From the NCBI GenBank assembly GCA_003149635.1, contig QCWI01000006.1, positions 62,001 through 126,000 of the forward strand: a stretch of 64,000 bases of DNA. Direction: 5' to 3'. The notes below the pieces were generated by a model. It was given only the letters and a program-made list of their open reading frames with translations, did no database searches and was not told the origin of the DNA. The DNA comes from Fluviicola sp. XM-24bin1. Lineage in GTDB: Bacteria; Bacteroidota; Bacteroidia; Flavobacteriales_D; Crocinitomicaceae. The position numbers and the translations under genes are program-made. Shown here in pieces: positions 36,634-48,094 of this stretch. Numbering within the stretch: position 1 is the first letter of the stretch; every line of letters begins with the position of its first letter.

Positions 36634-36678
36634 CGTAGGAGTGGGGAACTCGATTAAAGCTTCCCGAGAAGATCCACG
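36634..36678 (+). promoter_or_regulatory. Possible L1-binding autoregulatory element in the rplK leader
   Basis: In the 83-base nusG-rplK gap, CGTAGGA (36634-36640) can pair with TCCACG (36673-36678) with a bulged A, enclosing GGGGAA/TTCCC. Ribosomal protein L1 represses rplKA through an rRNA-mimicking site in this position in other bacteria; the match here is by shape and location only. Confidence 0.35.
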
Positions 36679-36702
36679 TTTGGACTACACAAATCAAAAC
36701 AA

Positions 36703-37149
36703 ATGGCTAAAGAAGTAGCAGGTTTGATCAAATTACAGATCAGAGGTGGTGCAGCCAATCCAGCTCCTCCAGTTGGTCCCGCGCTTGGTGCGAAAGGGGT
36801 AAACATTATGGAGTTCTGCAAGCAGTTTAATGCTCGTACGCAGGAAAAAGCAGGAAAGGTTTTACCAGTAGTTATCACTGTATTTAGTGATAAGTCCTTT
36901 GAGTTCGTAATTAAAACTCCGCCGGCAGCGGTGCAAATTCTCGAAAAAGGAAAATTGAAAAAAGGATCCTCAGAACCGAACCGTTCGAAAGTAGGAACTG
37001 TTTCATGGGACCAAGTTCGTGAAGTAGCAGAAGATAAGTTGCCAGACATGAACTGTTTTACTGTTGACTCTGCAATGCGCATGGTTGCCGGAACAGCACG
37101 TTCAATGGGAGTAAATGTAAAAGGTGGGACACCACCCGAAACCAAATAA
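36703..37149 (+). CDS. rplK: 50S ribosomal protein uL11
   Basis: 148 residues with family segments [60 protein letters not shown] and SMGVNVKGG at the C-terminus. Part of the GTPase-associated centre of the large subunit. rplA follows after 11 bases. Confidence 0.98.
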   Translation: MAKEVAGLIKLQIRGGAANPAPPVGPALGAKGVNIMEFCKQFNARTQEKAGKVLPVVITVFSDKSFEFVIKTPPAAVQILEKGKLKKGSSEPNRSKVGTVSWDQVREVAEDKLPDMNCFTVDSAMRMVAGTARSMGVNVKGGTPPETK

Positions 37150-37160
37150 TCATTTCAGTT

Positions 37161-37856
37161 ATGGGAAGAGTATCTAAAAAGAGAAAAGAAGCTCTTGCGA
37201 AGATCGATTCTAGCAAGGCTTACACCTTAGCTGAAGCATGTGACTTGGTTAAGGAAGTGTCAACCACTAAATTCGATGCCTCAGTTGATATTTGTGTGCG
37301 TTTGGGTGTAGACCCACGTAAAGCAAATCAAATGGTACGTGGGACTGTTGCGTTGCCACATGGAACTGGTAAAGACGTTAAAGTCTTGGTTCTTTGTACT
37401 CCTGACAAGGAGGAGGAAGCAAAAGCAGCTGGTGCCGATCACGTAGGTTTGGATGATTACATCACTAAAATCAAAGGGGGGTGGACTGATATCGACGTTA
37501 TTATTACTATGCCAGCGTGTATGGGTAAAGTTGGTGCATTGGGTCGTATTCTAGGGCCACGTGGACTAATGCCAAACCCGAAAACTGGAACGGTAACTAT
37601 GGACGTTGCGAAAGCGGTACAAGATGTAAAAGCTGGTAAAATCGACTTTAAAGTTGATAAATACGGGATTGTACATGCCATGGTAGCAAAAGCAAGCTTT
37701 GAAGGTGACAAAATCACTGACAACGCAAACGAATTGATCCAACAGTTGATCAAATTGAAGCCGTCTGCTGCAAAAGGTACGTACATCAAGAGCGCTTACA
37801 TCAGTTCTACTATGAGTCCTAGTATTCAGATTGATACTAAGTCACTAATTGCTTAA
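37161..37856 (+). CDS. rplA: 50S ribosomal protein uL1
   Basis: 231 residues. Signatures: [65 protein letters not shown] and [21 protein letters not shown]1-stalk protein; commonly also the translational repressor of rplKA. Only 11 bases separate it from rplJ, so there is no room for a separate L10 leader. Confidence 0.98.
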   Translation: MGRVSKKRKEALAKIDSSKAYTLAEACDLVKEVSTTKFDASVDICVRLGVDPRKANQMVRGTVALPHGTGKDVKVLVLCTPDKEEEAKAAGADHVGLDDYITKIKGGWTDIDVIITMPACMGKVGALGRILGPRGLMPNPKTGTVTMDVAKAVQDVKAGKIDFKVDKYGIVHAMVAKASFEGDKITDNANELIQQLIKLKPSAAKGTYIKSAYISSTMSPSIQIDTKSLIA

Positions 37857-37867
37857 ATCGTATTGAC

Positions 37868-38389
37868 ATGACAAGAGAAGAAAAAGCAAAGTACATAGAT
37901 GACTTGGCGGCTCAACTAGCTGAGAACAATGTTATCTATCTGACAGATACAGCGGAATTGACTGTAGAGACAGTAGGCAACCTTCGTCGTAAGGCCTTCA
38001 ACGCAAACGTAACTATGCGTGTTGTGAAAAATACATTGCTTGAAAAAGCAATGGATAAAGTGGAGGACAAAGACTTTGGTGATTTGAAAGGAACTCTTAA
38101 GGGAGCGACTTCAATCATGTTTGCTGAAGCAGGTAATGGACCAGCAAAGCTTATCAAAGATTTCCGTAAGAAAGAAGATAAGCCGATCCTTAAAGGAGCT
38201 TGGATTGATGAAGGAATTTACATCGGCGACGATCAGTTGTCAATGCTTTCTGAGATCAAGTCTAAGGAAGAATTGCTTGGTGAAATTATCACATTGCTTC
38301 AAAGTCCTGCGAAGAACGTTGTTTCTGGACTTAAAGGTGCTGGAGGTAAATTGGCTGGCATCCTAAAAACGCTCGAAGAAAGAGCATAA
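37868..38389 (+). CDS. rplJ: 50S ribosomal protein uL10
   Basis: 173 residues: MTREEKAKYIDDLAAQLAENNVIYLTDTAELTVETVGNLRRKAF, MRVVKNTLLEKAM, and a C-terminal helix that anchors L7/L12 dimers (SGLKGAGGKLAGILKTLEERA). Stalk base protein. Confidence 0.97.
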   Translation: MTREEKAKYIDDLAAQLAENNVIYLTDTAELTVETVGNLRRKAFNANVTMRVVKNTLLEKAMDKVEDKDFGDLKGTLKGATSIMFAEAGNGPAKLIKDFRKKEDKPILKGAWIDEGIYIGDDQLSMLSEIKSKEELLGEIITLLQSPAKNVVSGLKGAGGKLAGILKTLEERA

Positions 38390-38429
38390 TTAATTTAATT
38401 TATTAAGAACCTATTTAAATTTTAATAAA

Positions 38430-38807
38430 ATGGCTGATTTGAAAGAAATGGCAGAAGCGTTGGTTAACTTGACAGTAAAAGACGTTAACGAACTTGCTAA
38501 CATTTTGAAAGAAGAATACGGAATTGAGCCTGCTGCTGCAGCTGTTGCTGTTGCTGGTGGTGCTGCTGCTGGTGGAGACGCTGGTGGTGAGGAGAAAACT
38601 GAATTCGACGTAATCTTGAAAGCTGCAGGAGGATCTAAACTTGCTGTAGTAAAACTAGTTAAAGAATTGACTGGTGCAGGATTGAAAGAAGCAAAAGAAA
38701 TGGTCGATGGTGCACCTGCAACTTTGAAAGAAGGTGTTGCTAAAGACGAAGCTGAAGGCTTGAAGAAGTCTCTAGAAGAGGCTGGAGCTGAAGTTGAGAT
38801 CAAGTAA
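38430..38807 (+). CDS. rplL: 50S ribosomal protein bL12 (L7/L12)
   Basis: 125 residues. N-terminal dimer domain ([34 protein letters not shown]), Ala/Gly-rich hinge ([19 protein letters not shown], about 41-59) and C-terminal factor-binding domain ([41 protein letters not shown]). Confidence 0.98.
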   Translation: MADLKEMAEALVNLTVKDVNELANILKEEYGIEPAAAAVAVAGGAAAGGDAGGEEKTEFDVILKAAGGSKLAVVKLVKELTGAGLKEAKEMVDGAPATLKEGVAKDEAEGLKKSLEEAGAEVEIK

Positions 38808-38826
38808 GATCCACACAAATTAATCA

Positions 38827-38860
38827 GGAAAGGTGTCCCGTTTTTCGGGACGCCTATTCC
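38827..38860 (+). promoter_or_regulatory. Hairpin between rplL and rpoB
   Basis: AGGTGTCCCG and CGGGACGCCT (38831-38840, 38846-38855) form a 10-base-pair stem with a T5 loop, extended by GGAA/TTCC. No U run follows, so it is more likely a processing site or attenuator than a terminator. Confidence 0.55.
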
Positions 38861-38933
38861 TGTATTAAACCGAGGGGTTTTCAAACACCTGAACTTAGTG
38901 CTGAAAAGCACCAAATTTTTTCACTAAAATCGT

Positions 38934-41900
38934 TTGGCCTTGGCAACATCAAACAATACATCGAAAAGAGTGAATTTTGCGTCAAGCAAAAATCCATTTG
39001 GGTACCCAGACTTTTTGGATATTCAATTAAAATCCTTCCAGGAGTTCTTCCAGTTGGAAACAACACCAGAGAACAGAGAAAGCGAAGGATTGTTTAAAGT
39101 TTTCTCTGAAAACTTCCCAATCACCGATACGCGTAACCAGTTCGTATTGGAATTCTTGGACTACTTTATCGACCCACCACGTTACACTATCGACGAGTGT
39201 ATCGACCGTGGATTGACATACAGTGTCCCACTAAAAGCAAAATTAAAATTGTACTGTACGGATCCCGAGCACGAAGATTTTGAAACAATCGTGCAGGATG
39301 TTTACCTCGGTACAATACCTTATATGACTCCGAAAGGGTCATTCGTAGTAAACGGAGCTGAGCGTGTTATCGTTTCTCAGTTGCACCGTTCACCGGGTGT
39401 ATTCTTCGGACAAAGTCACCACGCCAACGGAACCAAGTTGTACTCGGCTCGTGTAATTCCTTTCAAAGGATCATGGATCGAATTCGCAACGGATATCAAC
39501 AGTGTGATGTACGCATACATCGACCGTAAGAAAAAGCTTCCGGTTACTACATTGTTCCGTGCAATTGGTTACGAGAGTGACAAAGACATTTTGGAAATCT
39601 TCGACCTTGCAGACGAGTTGAAGGCAACGAAAACGAACTTGAAGAAAGCTTTGGGTCGTAAGTTGGCTGCACGCGTCTTGAAATCATGGGTTGAAGACTT
39701 CGTAGATGAAGATACAGGAGAGGTAGTATCTATTGAGCGTAATGAAGTATTGCTAGATCGTGAAACAATTCTAGAAGAAGAACACATCGATCTCATCGTT
39801 GATTCTGGTGCGAAGAACATCATCTTGCACAAAGAAGACATCAATACAGCAGACTTCACAATTATCTATAACACGCTTCAGAAAGATACTTCCAACTCGG
39901 AAAAAGAAGCAGTAGAGCATATCTACCGTCAATTGCGTAACGCTGAGCCACCTGATTACGAAACTGCCAAGGGAGTATTCGAGAAGTTGTTCTTCTCTGA
40001 CACTCGTTACGATTTGGGTGAAGTAGGTCGTTTCCGATTGAACAAGAAGTTGAAAGTAAACATGGAGGAAACTTCACGTGTACTTACAAAAGCAGATATG
40101 ATTTCCATCATCAAGTACTTGATTGAGTTGATTAACTCAAAAGCAGATGTGGATGATATCGATCACTTGTCAAACCGTCGTGTTCGTACAGTAGGAGAGC
40201 AATTGTACTCTCAGTTCGGAGTTGGTTTGGCACGTATGGCACGTACGATTCGCGAGCGTATGAACGTTCGTGACAACGAGGTCTTTACACCAATCGATTT
40301 GATTAACGCGAAGACATTGTCGTCTGTGATTAACTCATTCTTCGGAACGAACCAGTTATCACAGTTTATGGATCAAACGAACCCACTGTCAGAGGTAACG
40401 CACAAGCGTCGTCTGTCAGCACTAGGGCCTGGAGGTCTTTCCCGTGAAAGAGCAGGGTTCGAGGTTCGTGACGTTCACTACACACACTACGGTCGTCTTT
40501 GTACTATCGAGACACCGGAAGGGCCGAACATTGGTTTGATCTCTTCTTTGTGTGTATTTGCTAAGGTTAACAAACTTGGATTCATCGAGACGCCTTACCG
40601 TGAGGTAGCAAAAGGAAAAGTAGATACGAAGTCCGAGCCAATTTATTTATCAGCAGAGGAAGAAGACGAAAAAATCATCGCTCAGGCAAATGCTCAAGTA
40701 GATGAGAAAGGAAACTTCCTAACTGATGTCGTTAAAGCACGTTTGGGTCACGACTTCCCAGTTGTACCACCAAGCGAGTTGAGTTTGATGGACGTTGGTG
40801 CAAACCAAATTGCGTCAATCGCGGCATCATCAATTCCATTCCTAGAGCACGACGATGCCAACCGTGCATTGATGGGATCAAACATGCAGCGTCAGGCCGT
40901 ACCATTGTTACGTCCACAGTCGCCAATTGTTGGAACTGGAATTGAAGAGTTGGTAGCGAAAGATTCACGTGTATTGATTAACGCCGAAGGAACTGGTGTT
41001 GTTGAGTACGTGGATGCTAACGAAATCGTTATCCGATACAACTGGACGAAAGAAGATCGTTTGGTAAGTTTCGATGACGAGGTAACACGTTACCCACTTA
41101 CTAAGTTCGCTAAGACCAACCAAGGTACTTGTATCAACTTGAAGCCAATCGTTAAGAAAGGTGATAAGGTAGAGAAAGGACAAGTATTGTGTGAAGGATA
41201 TGCAACACAACAGGGAGAATTGGCCCTAGGTCAAAACTTGAAAGTGGCCTTCATGCCTTGGAAAGGATACAACTTCGAGGATGCGATTGTGATTTCTGAG
41301 CGCGTAGTACGTGACGATATCTTTACATCGATCCACATCGACGAGTACTCTTTGGATGTACGTGATACAAAACGAGGAATGGAAGAGTTGACTTCAGATA
41401 TTCCTAACGTATCAGAAGATGCAACTAAAGATTTGGACGAGCACGGATTGATCCGTATCGGAGCAGAGATCAAAGAAGGAGACATCTTGATCGGTAAGAT
41501 CACTCCAAAAGGAGAAACAGATCCATCTCCGGAAGAGAAACTACTTCGTGCGATCTTCGGTGACAAAGCAGGTGACGTAAAAGATGCCTCTTTGAAAGCT
41601 GGTCCGTCGCTACGTGGAGTTGTAATCGACAAGAAATTGTTCTCACGTGCGGTGAAAGATCGTAAAGCGAAAGCTCAGGATAAGCCAATCTTGGAGAATC
41701 TTGACGCCGAGTTCGATAAAGAGCACGCAGCATTGAAAGCTGTATTGGTAGAGAAATTGTTGGAGATCGTTGGAGACGAAAAGTCTGCGGGAGTATTCAA
41801 TAACTTTAAAGAAGAAATCATCAAGAAGGGTACGAAGTTCGCTACTCGTAACTTGAACGCGATTGACTTCTCTATCGTAAATCCTACCAACTGGACAAAA

Positions 41901-42752
41901 GATGCGGACATCAACACATTGATCGGACGTGTAATCCACAACTTCAACATTAAGTCAAACGATTTGTTGGGAACTTACAAGCGTAAGAAATTCCACATTT
42001 CAGTTGGAGATGAGCTTCCAGCAGGAATCATCAAAATGGCGAAAGTTTACGTAGCTAAGAAACGTAAATTGAAAGTTGGAGATAAGATGGCGGGTCGTCA
42101 CGGTAACAAAGGTATCGTTGCGAACATCGTGCGTCAGGAAGACATGCCGTTCTTGGATGATGGAACACCAGTAGATATCGTATTGAACCCACTAGGGGTA
42201 CCTTCTCGTATGAACCTTGGACAGATTTACGAAACTGTACTAGGTTGGGCAGGAGAGAAACTTGGTGTGAAGTTCGCTACACCAATTTTCGACGGTGCGC
42301 ATCCATCAGAAATTGATGATTACACGAAGAAAGCAGGAGTTCCTACATCAGGAAAAACATACTTGTACGACGGAGGAACCGGAGAGCGTTTCCACCAAAC
42401 AGCAACCGTAGGTATTATCTACATGTTGAAACTGTCGCACATGGTTGATGATAAAATGCACGCGCGTTCTATCGGACCTTACTCACTTATTACACAGCAG
42501 CCACTCGGAGGTAAAGCTCAGTTTGGAGGTCAGCGTTTTGGTGAGATGGAGGTATGGGCTCTTGAGGCCTTCGGTGCATCGAACATCTTGCAGGAAATTT
42601 TGACAATTAAGTCCGATGATGTCATGGGACGTGCTAAAGCATACGAATCGATTGTGAAAGGAGACAACATTCCAGAACCTGGAATTCCTGAATCATTCAA
42701 CGTATTGCTTCACGAGTTGAGAGGTTTGTGTCTCGACGTAACAATGGACTAA
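38934..42752 (+). CDS. rpoB: DNA-directed RNA polymerase subunit beta
   Basis: 1272 residues. The N-terminus is [27 protein letters not shown] and the rifampicin-region wording is [47 protein letters not shown]. Conserved C-terminal blocks are [41 protein letters not shown] and [24 protein letters not shown]. The start must be a non-ATG codon: the conserved sequence begins right after TTG at 38934, and the first in-frame ATG is about 130 codons in. TTG at 38940 is an alternative. Co-transcribed with rpoC 28 bases downstream. Confidence 0.98.
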   Translation: MALATSNNTSKRVNFASSKNPFGYPDFLDIQLKSFQEFFQLETTPENRESEGLFKVFSENFPITDTRNQFVLEFLDYFIDPPRYTIDECIDRGLTYSVPLKAKLKLYCTDPEHEDFETIVQDVYLGTIPYMTPKGSFVVNGAERVIVSQLHRSPGVFFGQSHHANGTKLYSARVIPFKGSWIEFATDINSVMYAYIDRKKKLPVTTLFRAIGYESDKDILEIFDLADELKATKTNLKKALGRKLAARVLKSWVEDFVDEDTGEVVSIERNEVLLDRETILEEEHIDLIVDSGAKNIILHKEDINTADFTIIYNTLQKDTSNSEKEAVEHIYRQLRNAEPPDYETAKGVFEKLFFSDTRYDLGEVGRFRLNKKLKVNMEETSRVLTKADMISIIKYLIELINSKADVDDIDHLSNRRVRTVGEQLYSQFGVGLARMARTIRERMNVRDNEVFTPIDLINAKTLSSVINSFFGTNQLSQFMDQTNPLSEVTHKRRLSALGPGGLSRERAGFEVRDVHYTHYGRLCTIETPEGPNIGLISSLCVFAKVNKLGFIETPYREVAKGKVDTKSEPIYLSAEEEDEKIIAQANAQVDEKGNFLTDVVKARLGHDFPVVPPSELSLMDVGANQIASIAASSIPFLEHDDANRALMGSNMQRQAVPLLRPQSPIVGTGIEELVAKDSRVLINAEGTGVVEYVDANEIVIRYNWTKEDRLVSFDDEVTRYPLTKFAKTNQGTCINLKPIVKKGDKVEKGQVLCEGYATQQGELALGQNLKVAFMPWKGYNFEDAIVISERVVRDDIFTSIHIDEYSLDVRDTKRGMEELTSDIPNVSEDATKDLDEHGLIRIGAEIKEGDILIGKITPKGETDPSPEEKLLRAIFGDKAGDVKDASLKAGPSLRGVVIDKKLFSRAVKDRKAKAQDKPILENLDAEFDKEHAALKAVLVEKLLEIVGDEKSAGVFNNFKEEIIKKGTKFATRNLNAIDFSIVNPTNWTKDADINTLIGRVIHNFNIKSNDLLGTYKRKKFHISVGDELPAGIIKMAKVYVAKKRKLKVGDKMAGRHGNKGIVANIVRQEDMPFLDDGTPVDIVLNPLGVPSRMNLGQIYETVLGWAGEKLGVKFATPIFDGAHPSEIDDYTKKAGVPTSGKTYLYDGGTGERFHQTATVGIIYMLKLSHMVDDKMHARSIGPYSLITQQPLGGKAQFGGQRFGEMEVWALEAFGASNILQEILTIKSDDVMGRAKAYESIVKGDNIPEPGIPESFNVLLHELRGLCLDVTMD

Positions 42753-42780
42753 TCATCGAATTCAATTAAGAGAAAGAATT

Positions 42781-45700
42781 ATGGCTTACAGAAAAGAACA
42801 ACCCAAAAAGCAAAGTAGCTTCAACAAAATCACAATCTCTTTGGCTTCTCCGGAATCCATCTTAGAGAAATCAAGTGGTGAAGTACTTAAGCCTGAAACA
42901 ATAAACTATCGTACGTACAAGCCGGAAAGAGACGGTTTGTTCTGCGAGCGTATCTTCGGTCCTGTAAAGGATTACGAATGTCACTGTGGTAAATACAAGC
43001 GTATTCGATACAAAGGAATCGTTTGTGACCGTTGTGGTGTTGAAGTAACAGAGAAGAAAGTACGTCGTGAGCGTATGGGACACATCTCATTGGTGGTTCC
43101 AGTAGCACACATCTGGTACTTCCGTTCTTTGCCGAACAAAATCGGATACCTACTTGGTTTGCCAACGAAAAAGTTGGATCAAATCATTTACTACGAACGT
43201 TACGTAGTAATTCAGCCGGGTATTGCGAATGCTTCTGATGGAGAAGAGTTGAAGCGTTTGGACTTCATGACCGAGGAAGAGTACTTGGATATCTTGGATG
43301 AACTTCCAAAAGAAAACCAATACTTGGAGGATACAGATCCAAACAAATTCATCGCGAAGATGGGAGCTGAGGCATTGTACGATCTATTGCGTACGATGAA
43401 CTTGGAAGAAACTTCGTACAACCTACGTCACCAAGCAAACACAGAAACTTCAGTTCAGCGTAAGAACGAGGCATTGAAGCGTCTTCAGGTGGTTGAGTCT
43501 ATGCGTGAATCTCAAACACGTATCGAAAACCGTCCTGAGTGGATGATCGTAAAAGTTGTACCAGTAATTCCACCAGAATTGCGTCCATTGGTACCACTAG
43601 ATGGTGGTCGTTTCGCAACTTCGGATTTGAACGACCTATACCGTCGTGTGATTATCCGTAACAACCGTTTGAAGCGATTGATCGAAATTAAAGCTCCAGA
43701 AGTAATCTTGCGTAACGAGAAGCGTATGCTTCAGGAGTCGGTAGATTCATTGTTTGACAACTCGCGTAAGTCGTCAGCAGTTAAAACTGAATCGAACCGT
43801 CCATTGAAATCACTTTCTGATTCCCTCAAAGGAAAGCAAGGTCGTTTCCGTCAAAACTTGCTCGGTAAACGTGTAGATTATTCAGCACGTTCCGTAATTG
43901 TTGTAGGACCGGATTTGAAATTGCACGAATGTGGTTTGCCAAAAGACATGGCTGCCGAGCTGTACAAGCCGTTCATTATTCGTAAGATGATTGAGCGTGG
44001 AATTGTAAAGACGGTAAAATCAGCGAAGAAAATTGTAGACCGCAAAGAGCCGGTTGTTTGGGACATCCTTGAAAACGTGTTGAAAGGGCACCCAGTGCTC
44101 CTCAACCGTGCACCTACTCTTCACCGATTGGGTATTCAGTCGTTCCAGCCGAAATTAATTGAAGGAAAGGCGATTCGTCTTCACCCGTTGGTAACAACAG
44201 CCTTCAACGCCGATTTCGACGGTGACCAGATGGCGGTTCACTTACCATTGGGTAACGCTGCAATTTTGGAGGCACAACTATTGATGTTGGCTTCACACAA
44301 CATTTTGAACCCAGCGAACGGAGCTCCAATTGCCGTACCATCTCAGGATATGGTATTGGGTCTTTACTACATCACCAAGATGAAGAAATCGTTGAAAGAC
44401 GACGTCGTGAAAGGTGAAGGTGGTACTTTCTATTCACCAGAAGAGGTGATCATCGCACACAACGAAGGTGCTTTGGATCTACACGCTTCTATTAAGGTGA
44501 AAGTAAAAGACCTTGACGAGAACGGTGAGTTGGTGATCAAAATGACGGAAACAACTTGTGGACGCGTATTGTTCAACGAGAAAGTTCCAGATGAAGCAGG
44601 ATTCATCAACGACGTAATGACCAAGAAAGCATTACGTGACATGATTGGTCACGTATTGAATATCTGTGGTACAGCGCGTACAGCTCAGTTCCTCGACGAG
44701 ATTAAGGAGTTGGGTTACCACATGGCCTTCGTAGGAGGATTGTCATTCAACTTGGATGATATTATCATTCCTAAGGAGAAAGTGACGTTGGTAGAAAAAG
44801 CAGAGAATGACGTGAATGAAGTGATGATGAACTACAACATGGGGCTTATCACAAACAACGAGCGTTACAACCAGATCATTGATATCTGGACGCACACGAA
44901 CTCACGTTTGACACATACATTGATGGAGCAATTGAAATCCGATAAGCAAGGATTTAACTCTATCTACATGATGTACGATTCAGGTGCACGTGGTTCCAAA
45001 GAGCAGATTCGTCAGCTTTCAGGAATGCGTGGATTGATGGCGAAACCACAAAAATCAGGAGCATCTGCTCAAGATATTATTGAGAACCCGATTCTTTCCA
45101 ACTTTAAGGAAGGACTTTCGATTCTTGAGTACTTTATCTCGACGCACGGTGCCCGTAAAGGTTTGGCCGATACGGCATTGAAAACGGCCGATGCAGGTTA
45201 CTTGACACGTCGTTTGGTTGACGTTGCTCAGGATGTTGTAATTAACTCTGAGGATTGTGGAACACTCCGTGGATTGGTTGCTACTGCATTGAAGAAAAAC
45301 GATGAAATCGTTGAGCCGTTGAAAGATCGTATTATTGGTCGTTCAGCTGTAAACGATGTATATCACCCAGAAACGGATGAAGTATTGGTTGGTTCAGGTG
45401 AAATCATCACTGATGCCATTGCCAAGAAGATCGAAGAGGCTGATATCGAAGAGGTAGAAATCCGCTCGGTATTGACTTGTGAGATGCGTCGTGGAGTTTG
45501 TGCGAAATGTTACGGACGAAACTTGTCAACGCGTCGTGATGCTCAAATTGGAGATGCGGTAGGAGTTGTCGCAGCACAGTCGATCGGGGAGCCGGGTACA
45601 CAGTTGACACTTCGTACATTCCACGTTGGGGGTACCGCTTCCAACATTGCGGATGATAACGATTTGAAAGCGAAAACTGCTGGTAAGATCGATATTGACG

Positions 45701-47070
45701 AGTTGCGTACAATTGATTACAAAGACAAAGAAGGAGATAAGAAAGTAGTTGTTGTTGGACGTTCTGCCGAATTGAAGATTACTGATTCGAAAGGAAACAC
45801 GACAATGAACGCGAACATTCCTTACGGTGCTGAATTGATGGTGAAAAACGGAGCTTCTTTGAAGAAAGGAGATGTGATCTGTAAATGGGATCCATACAAC
45901 GCCGTGATCATTACTGAGGCAACTGGTAAAGTGGTATTCGACAACATCTTGGAAGGAGTTACTTTCCGTGAAGAAGTCGATGAGCAAACAGGATTTACAG
46001 AGAAAGTAATTACTGAAACACGTGATAAGAAGAAGATGCCGGCAATCCACGTGATTGATCCGAAATCGAAAGAAGTATTACGTGAGTACTCACTTCCAGT
46101 TGATGCTCATATCAATGTAAACGAAGGAGATTCGGTAGAAGCAGGACAGATTTTGGTTAAGATTCCACGTAAAGCTGGTAAGTCAGGGGATATCACCGGA
46201 GGTCTTCCACGTGTAACAGAGTTGTTTGAAGCACGTAACCCTTCTAACCCGGCAGTAGTTTCTGAAATCGATGGTGTTGCTGAGTACGGTAAAATCAAGC
46301 GTGGTAACCGTGAGATCCAGATTACTTCGAAAACAGGTGAGACACGTAAGTATCTTGTTCCTCTATCGAAGCACATCTTGGTTCAGGAGAACGATTTCGT
46401 TCGTGCAGGTTCACCACTTTCGGTAGGAGCAATTACACCAAACGATATTTTGAATATCGAAGGGCCAACTGCAGTTCAGGAATATCTAGTGAACGAGATT
46501 CAAGAGGTTTACCGTCTACAGGGGGTGAAGATTAACGATAAGCACTTCGAGGTAATCGTTCGTCAGATGATGTTGAAAGCACAAATTGTGGATCCAGGTG
46601 ATACGAAATTCTTGGAAGGGCAGTCGGTGCACAAAGCAGACATCATGGAAGAGAACGATGCTATTTACGGAATGAAAGTCGTTACTGAAGCAGGTGAGTC
46701 TGATTCATTGAAAGCAGGACAAATCGTTTCAGCACGTAAACTTCGTGACGAGAATTCACAGTTGAAGCGAGCAGACAAGAAGCTAATTGAGTCGCGTGAT
46801 GCGGTTCCAGCAACTTCGACGCCTTTGCTTCAAGGGATTACGCGAGCTTCCCTTCAAACACAATCGTTCATCTCTGCGGCATCGTTCCAGGAGACAACGA
46901 AAGTATTGAACGAGGCTGCAATCTCAGGAAAAGAAGATCATCTACTTGGATTGAAAGAAAACGTGATCGTTGGTCACTTGATTCCAGCGGGTACAGGATT
47001 CCGCCAATTCCAGAAAATGCTAGTAGGCTCTAAAGCTGAAATGGAAGAGATGGTTGAAAACGCAGAGTAA
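42781..47070 (+). CDS. rpoC: DNA-directed RNA polymerase subunit beta'
   Basis: 1429 residues. N-terminal zinc-binding [23 protein letters not shown], active-site [12 protein letters not shown] (from Asn476, the three Asp bind catalytic Mg), bridge-helix/trigger-loop region with [22 protein letters not shown], second zinc site [15 protein letters not shown] and C-terminal [18 protein letters not shown]. Ends the operon, followed by a strong terminator. Confidence 0.99.
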   Translation: MAYRKEQPKKQSSFNKITISLASPESILEKSSGEVLKPETINYRTYKPERDGLFCERIFGPVKDYECHCGKYKRIRYKGIVCDRCGVEVTEKKVRRERMGHISLVVPVAHIWYFRSLPNKIGYLLGLPTKKLDQIIYYERYVVIQPGIANASDGEELKRLDFMTEEEYLDILDELPKENQYLEDTDPNKFIAKMGAEALYDLLRTMNLEETSYNLRHQANTETSVQRKNEALKRLQVVESMRESQTRIENRPEWMIVKVVPVIPPELRPLVPLDGGRFATSDLNDLYRRVIIRNNRLKRLIEIKAPEVILRNEKRMLQESVDSLFDNSRKSSAVKTESNRPLKSLSDSLKGKQGRFRQNLLGKRVDYSARSVIVVGPDLKLHECGLPKDMAAELYKPFIIRKMIERGIVKTVKSAKKIVDRKEPVVWDILENVLKGHPVLLNRAPTLHRLGIQSFQPKLIEGKAIRLHPLVTTAFNADFDGDQMAVHLPLGNAAILEAQLLMLASHNILNPANGAPIAVPSQDMVLGLYYITKMKKSLKDDVVKGEGGTFYSPEEVIIAHNEGALDLHASIKVKVKDLDENGELVIKMTETTCGRVLFNEKVPDEAGFINDVMTKKALRDMIGHVLNICGTARTAQFLDEIKELGYHMAFVGGLSFNLDDIIIPKEKVTLVEKAENDVNEVMMNYNMGLITNNERYNQIIDIWTHTNSRLTHTLMEQLKSDKQGFNSIYMMYDSGARGSKEQIRQLSGMRGLMAKPQKSGASAQDIIENPILSNFKEGLSILEYFISTHGARKGLADTALKTADAGYLTRRLVDVAQDVVINSEDCGTLRGLVATALKKNDEIVEPLKDRIIGRSAVNDVYHPETDEVLVGSGEIITDAIAKKIEEADIEEVEIRSVLTCEMRRGVCAKCYGRNLSTRRDAQIGDAVGVVAAQSIGEPGTQLTLRTFHVGGTASNIADDNDLKAKTAGKIDIDELRTIDYKDKEGDKKVVVVGRSAELKITDSKGNTTMNANIPYGAELMVKNGASLKKGDVICKWDPYNAVIITEATGKVVFDNILEGVTFREEVDEQTGFTEKVITETRDKKKMPAIHVIDPKSKEVLREYSLPVDAHINVNEGDSVEAGQILVKIPRKAGKSGDITGGLPRVTELFEARNPSNPAVVSEIDGVAEYGKIKRGNREIQITSKTGETRKYLVPLSKHILVQENDFVRAGSPLSVGAITPNDILNIEGPTAVQEYLVNEIQEVYRLQGVKINDKHFEVIVRQMMLKAQIVDPGDTKFLEGQSVHKADIMEENDAIYGMKVVTEAGESDSLKAGQIVSARKLRDENSQLKRADKKLIESRDAVPATSTPLLQGITRASLQTQSFISAASFQETTKVLNEAAISGKEDHLLGLKENVIVGHLIPAGTGFRQFQKMLVGSKAEMEEMVENAE

Positions 47071-47090
47071 TTTCAACTCGAAATAATGGA

Positions 47091-47120
47091 AAGCCTCGAT
47101 GGAAACATCGGGGCTTTTTT
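47091..47120 (+). terminator. Intrinsic terminator after rpoC
   Basis: AAGCCTCGAT and ATCGGGGCTT form a 10-base-pair stem (one T-G pair) with a 6-base loop and a T6 run. Confidence 0.92.
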
Positions 47121-47136
47121 GTTTGTGTAATGTTGA

Positions 47137-47187
47137 CTTCGAGAGCCTCAGCCAACGTTCGTGCATAGTACCCTGAGACCCTCGAAG
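47137..47187. repeat. Long imperfect inverted repeat (REP-like element)
   Basis: CTTCGAGAGCCTCAG (47137-47151) faces CTGAGACCCTCGAAG (47173-47187); 13 of 15 positions pair as Watson-Crick. It lies in the 325-base gap 47071-47395 behind rpoC, which otherwise holds the terminator and the out-of-frame extension of the next gene. Confidence 0.55.
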
Positions 47188-47297
47188 GGTACTTGATAAG
47201 TAATAAACCCACCACTTTTTTTGTTTCACGAAAGACCGAGTAAATTATCAAAGTCCTACAAGAAGAAACGACGCGCGAAACGGTGCGTTTGTAGCCG

Positions 47298-47401
47298 TCA
47301 ACGATGTCCTCGTTTTAGAAGTTCGGTAATATCGGATCCCACAATCCATTCTACACGATTTTTATCCGTATTACCGAGGTAGGCATAAGTCTTCTTTAAT
47401 T
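47298..47401 (-). pseudogene. Out-of-frame continuation of the neighbouring membrane coiled-coil gene
   Basis: On the minus strand, directly after the 11-G tract, a different frame stays open for 34 codons to a TGA at 47298-47300. It reads ELKKTYAYLGNTDKNRVEWI and continues with VGSDITELLKRGHR. The sequence looks like normal protein, with charged and aromatic residues balanced. It joins the upstream gene if the tract has 9 or 12 G instead of 11. So this is either a switched-off 3' end of a phase-variable gene, a fresh frameshift, or a sequencing indel. Confidence 0.5.
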
Positions 47402-48001
47402 CCCCCCCCCCCATTTTTCAAGTATCCGTGCGTTACTACTTTTATCACTGACTTCTAATTCATCTAAATAAATTAGAATATCCCCTAACATCTGGTAATA
47501 ATGACTCTTAGAATCCACCTTATGCGTTAGGTTGATAAAACTTCTATAGGAACTATCGACAGAGTCTTTCAATTGCAGGACAAAATCGACATACTTTCCA
47601 AAATCCGCGCGCTCCACCATTTTCCTTAACTCCGCAATTTCTTTGTCTTTTTCGCCGGTTTCTTCTGACTTAGAAGTTGTTCCCTTGCGAAGAGATTCGT
47701 CAATTGTAGCCAGTTTGTCGTTTAGAGACTTATTTTCACCTTCCTTAAAGTTTCGATTATAGATCCTTTCAATTTCTGAACTTAGACTTTGGGCTTCCGA
47801 ATTACCTGAAACGAGCATAGAAACAATTTCAGTAACGCCGAAGAAAGCGGCTAAAATTAGCGCCAACGTGATGTAAGACTTAATGGATTTAAGCATCGGG
47901 TCGCGCACATCTTCTCTGTCTTGTTCCTTGGATAATAACTTATATGACAAAACAATTAAAACCATGGCGATACCAATGGCCCCGTAAGTCAAAAATTCCA
48001 A
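47396..48001 (-). CDS. Membrane-anchored coiled-coil protein, 3' end in a poly-G tract
   Basis: 201 residues as read, no family recognised. Two transmembrane helices (about 4-21, LTYGAIGIAMVLIVLSYKLL, and 46-64, ITLALILAAFFGVTEIVSML), then a charged helical region likely to form a coiled coil (ESLRKGTTSKSEETGEKDKEIAELRKMVERA) and YVDFVLQLKDSVDSSYRSFINLTHKV. The reading frame ends as Trp-Gly-Gly-Gly-Asn-stop inside an 11-G run, an artificial-looking terminus. A one-base insertion or two-base deletion in the run would add 34 residues. It is a single gene, divergent from DUF3467 with a 93-base gap. Confidence 0.75.
   Translation of the reverse strand: MEFLTYGAIGIAMVLIVLSYKLLSKEQDREDVRDPMLKSIKSYITLALILAAFFGVTEIVSMLVSGNSEAQSLSSEIERIYNRNFKEGENKSLNDKLATIDESLRKGTTSKSEETGEKDKEIAELRKMVERADFGKYVDFVLQLKDSVDSSYRSFINLTHKVDSKSHYYQMLGDILIYLDELEVSDKSSNARILEKWGGGN
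47402..47412 (-). repeat. Homopolymer tract of 11 G (minus strand)
   Basis: Eleven C on the plus strand, the longest G/C run I noticed in the window, inside the 3' end of the coiled-coil gene. Runs of this length slip readily during replication and are also prone to sequencing error. Confidence 0.95.
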
Positions 48002-48094
48002 AAAAAATTTCCATAGTGTGAATTCGTAGTTGATTTAACGAAGTTAGTTTAATTTGTCGGATTTTAATGCAGCCAAAAGTCGTACCTTAGATTC

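Noticed and set aside
36654-37145. 163-codon open frame opposite rplK
   Set aside because: Antisense to uL11; no start signal or family match.
38827-38860. Terminator call for the rplL-rpoB hairpin
   Set aside because: No U run follows and rpoB is expected to be co-transcribed; kept as a processing or attenuation structure.
38411-38914. Open frame of 167 codons on the minus strand opposite rplL
   Set aside because: It is antisense to a certain ribosomal gene; its Ala/Ser-rich content is just the mirror of the L7/L12 hinge codons.
45526-46050. 174-codon open frame opposite rpoC
   Set aside because: Antisense shadow of rpoC; composition rich in Cys/His/Phe as expected for a non-coding frame.
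47020-47251. Two overlapping minus-strand frames behind rpoC
   Set aside because: They run through the rpoC terminator and the inverted repeat; no conserved protein character.
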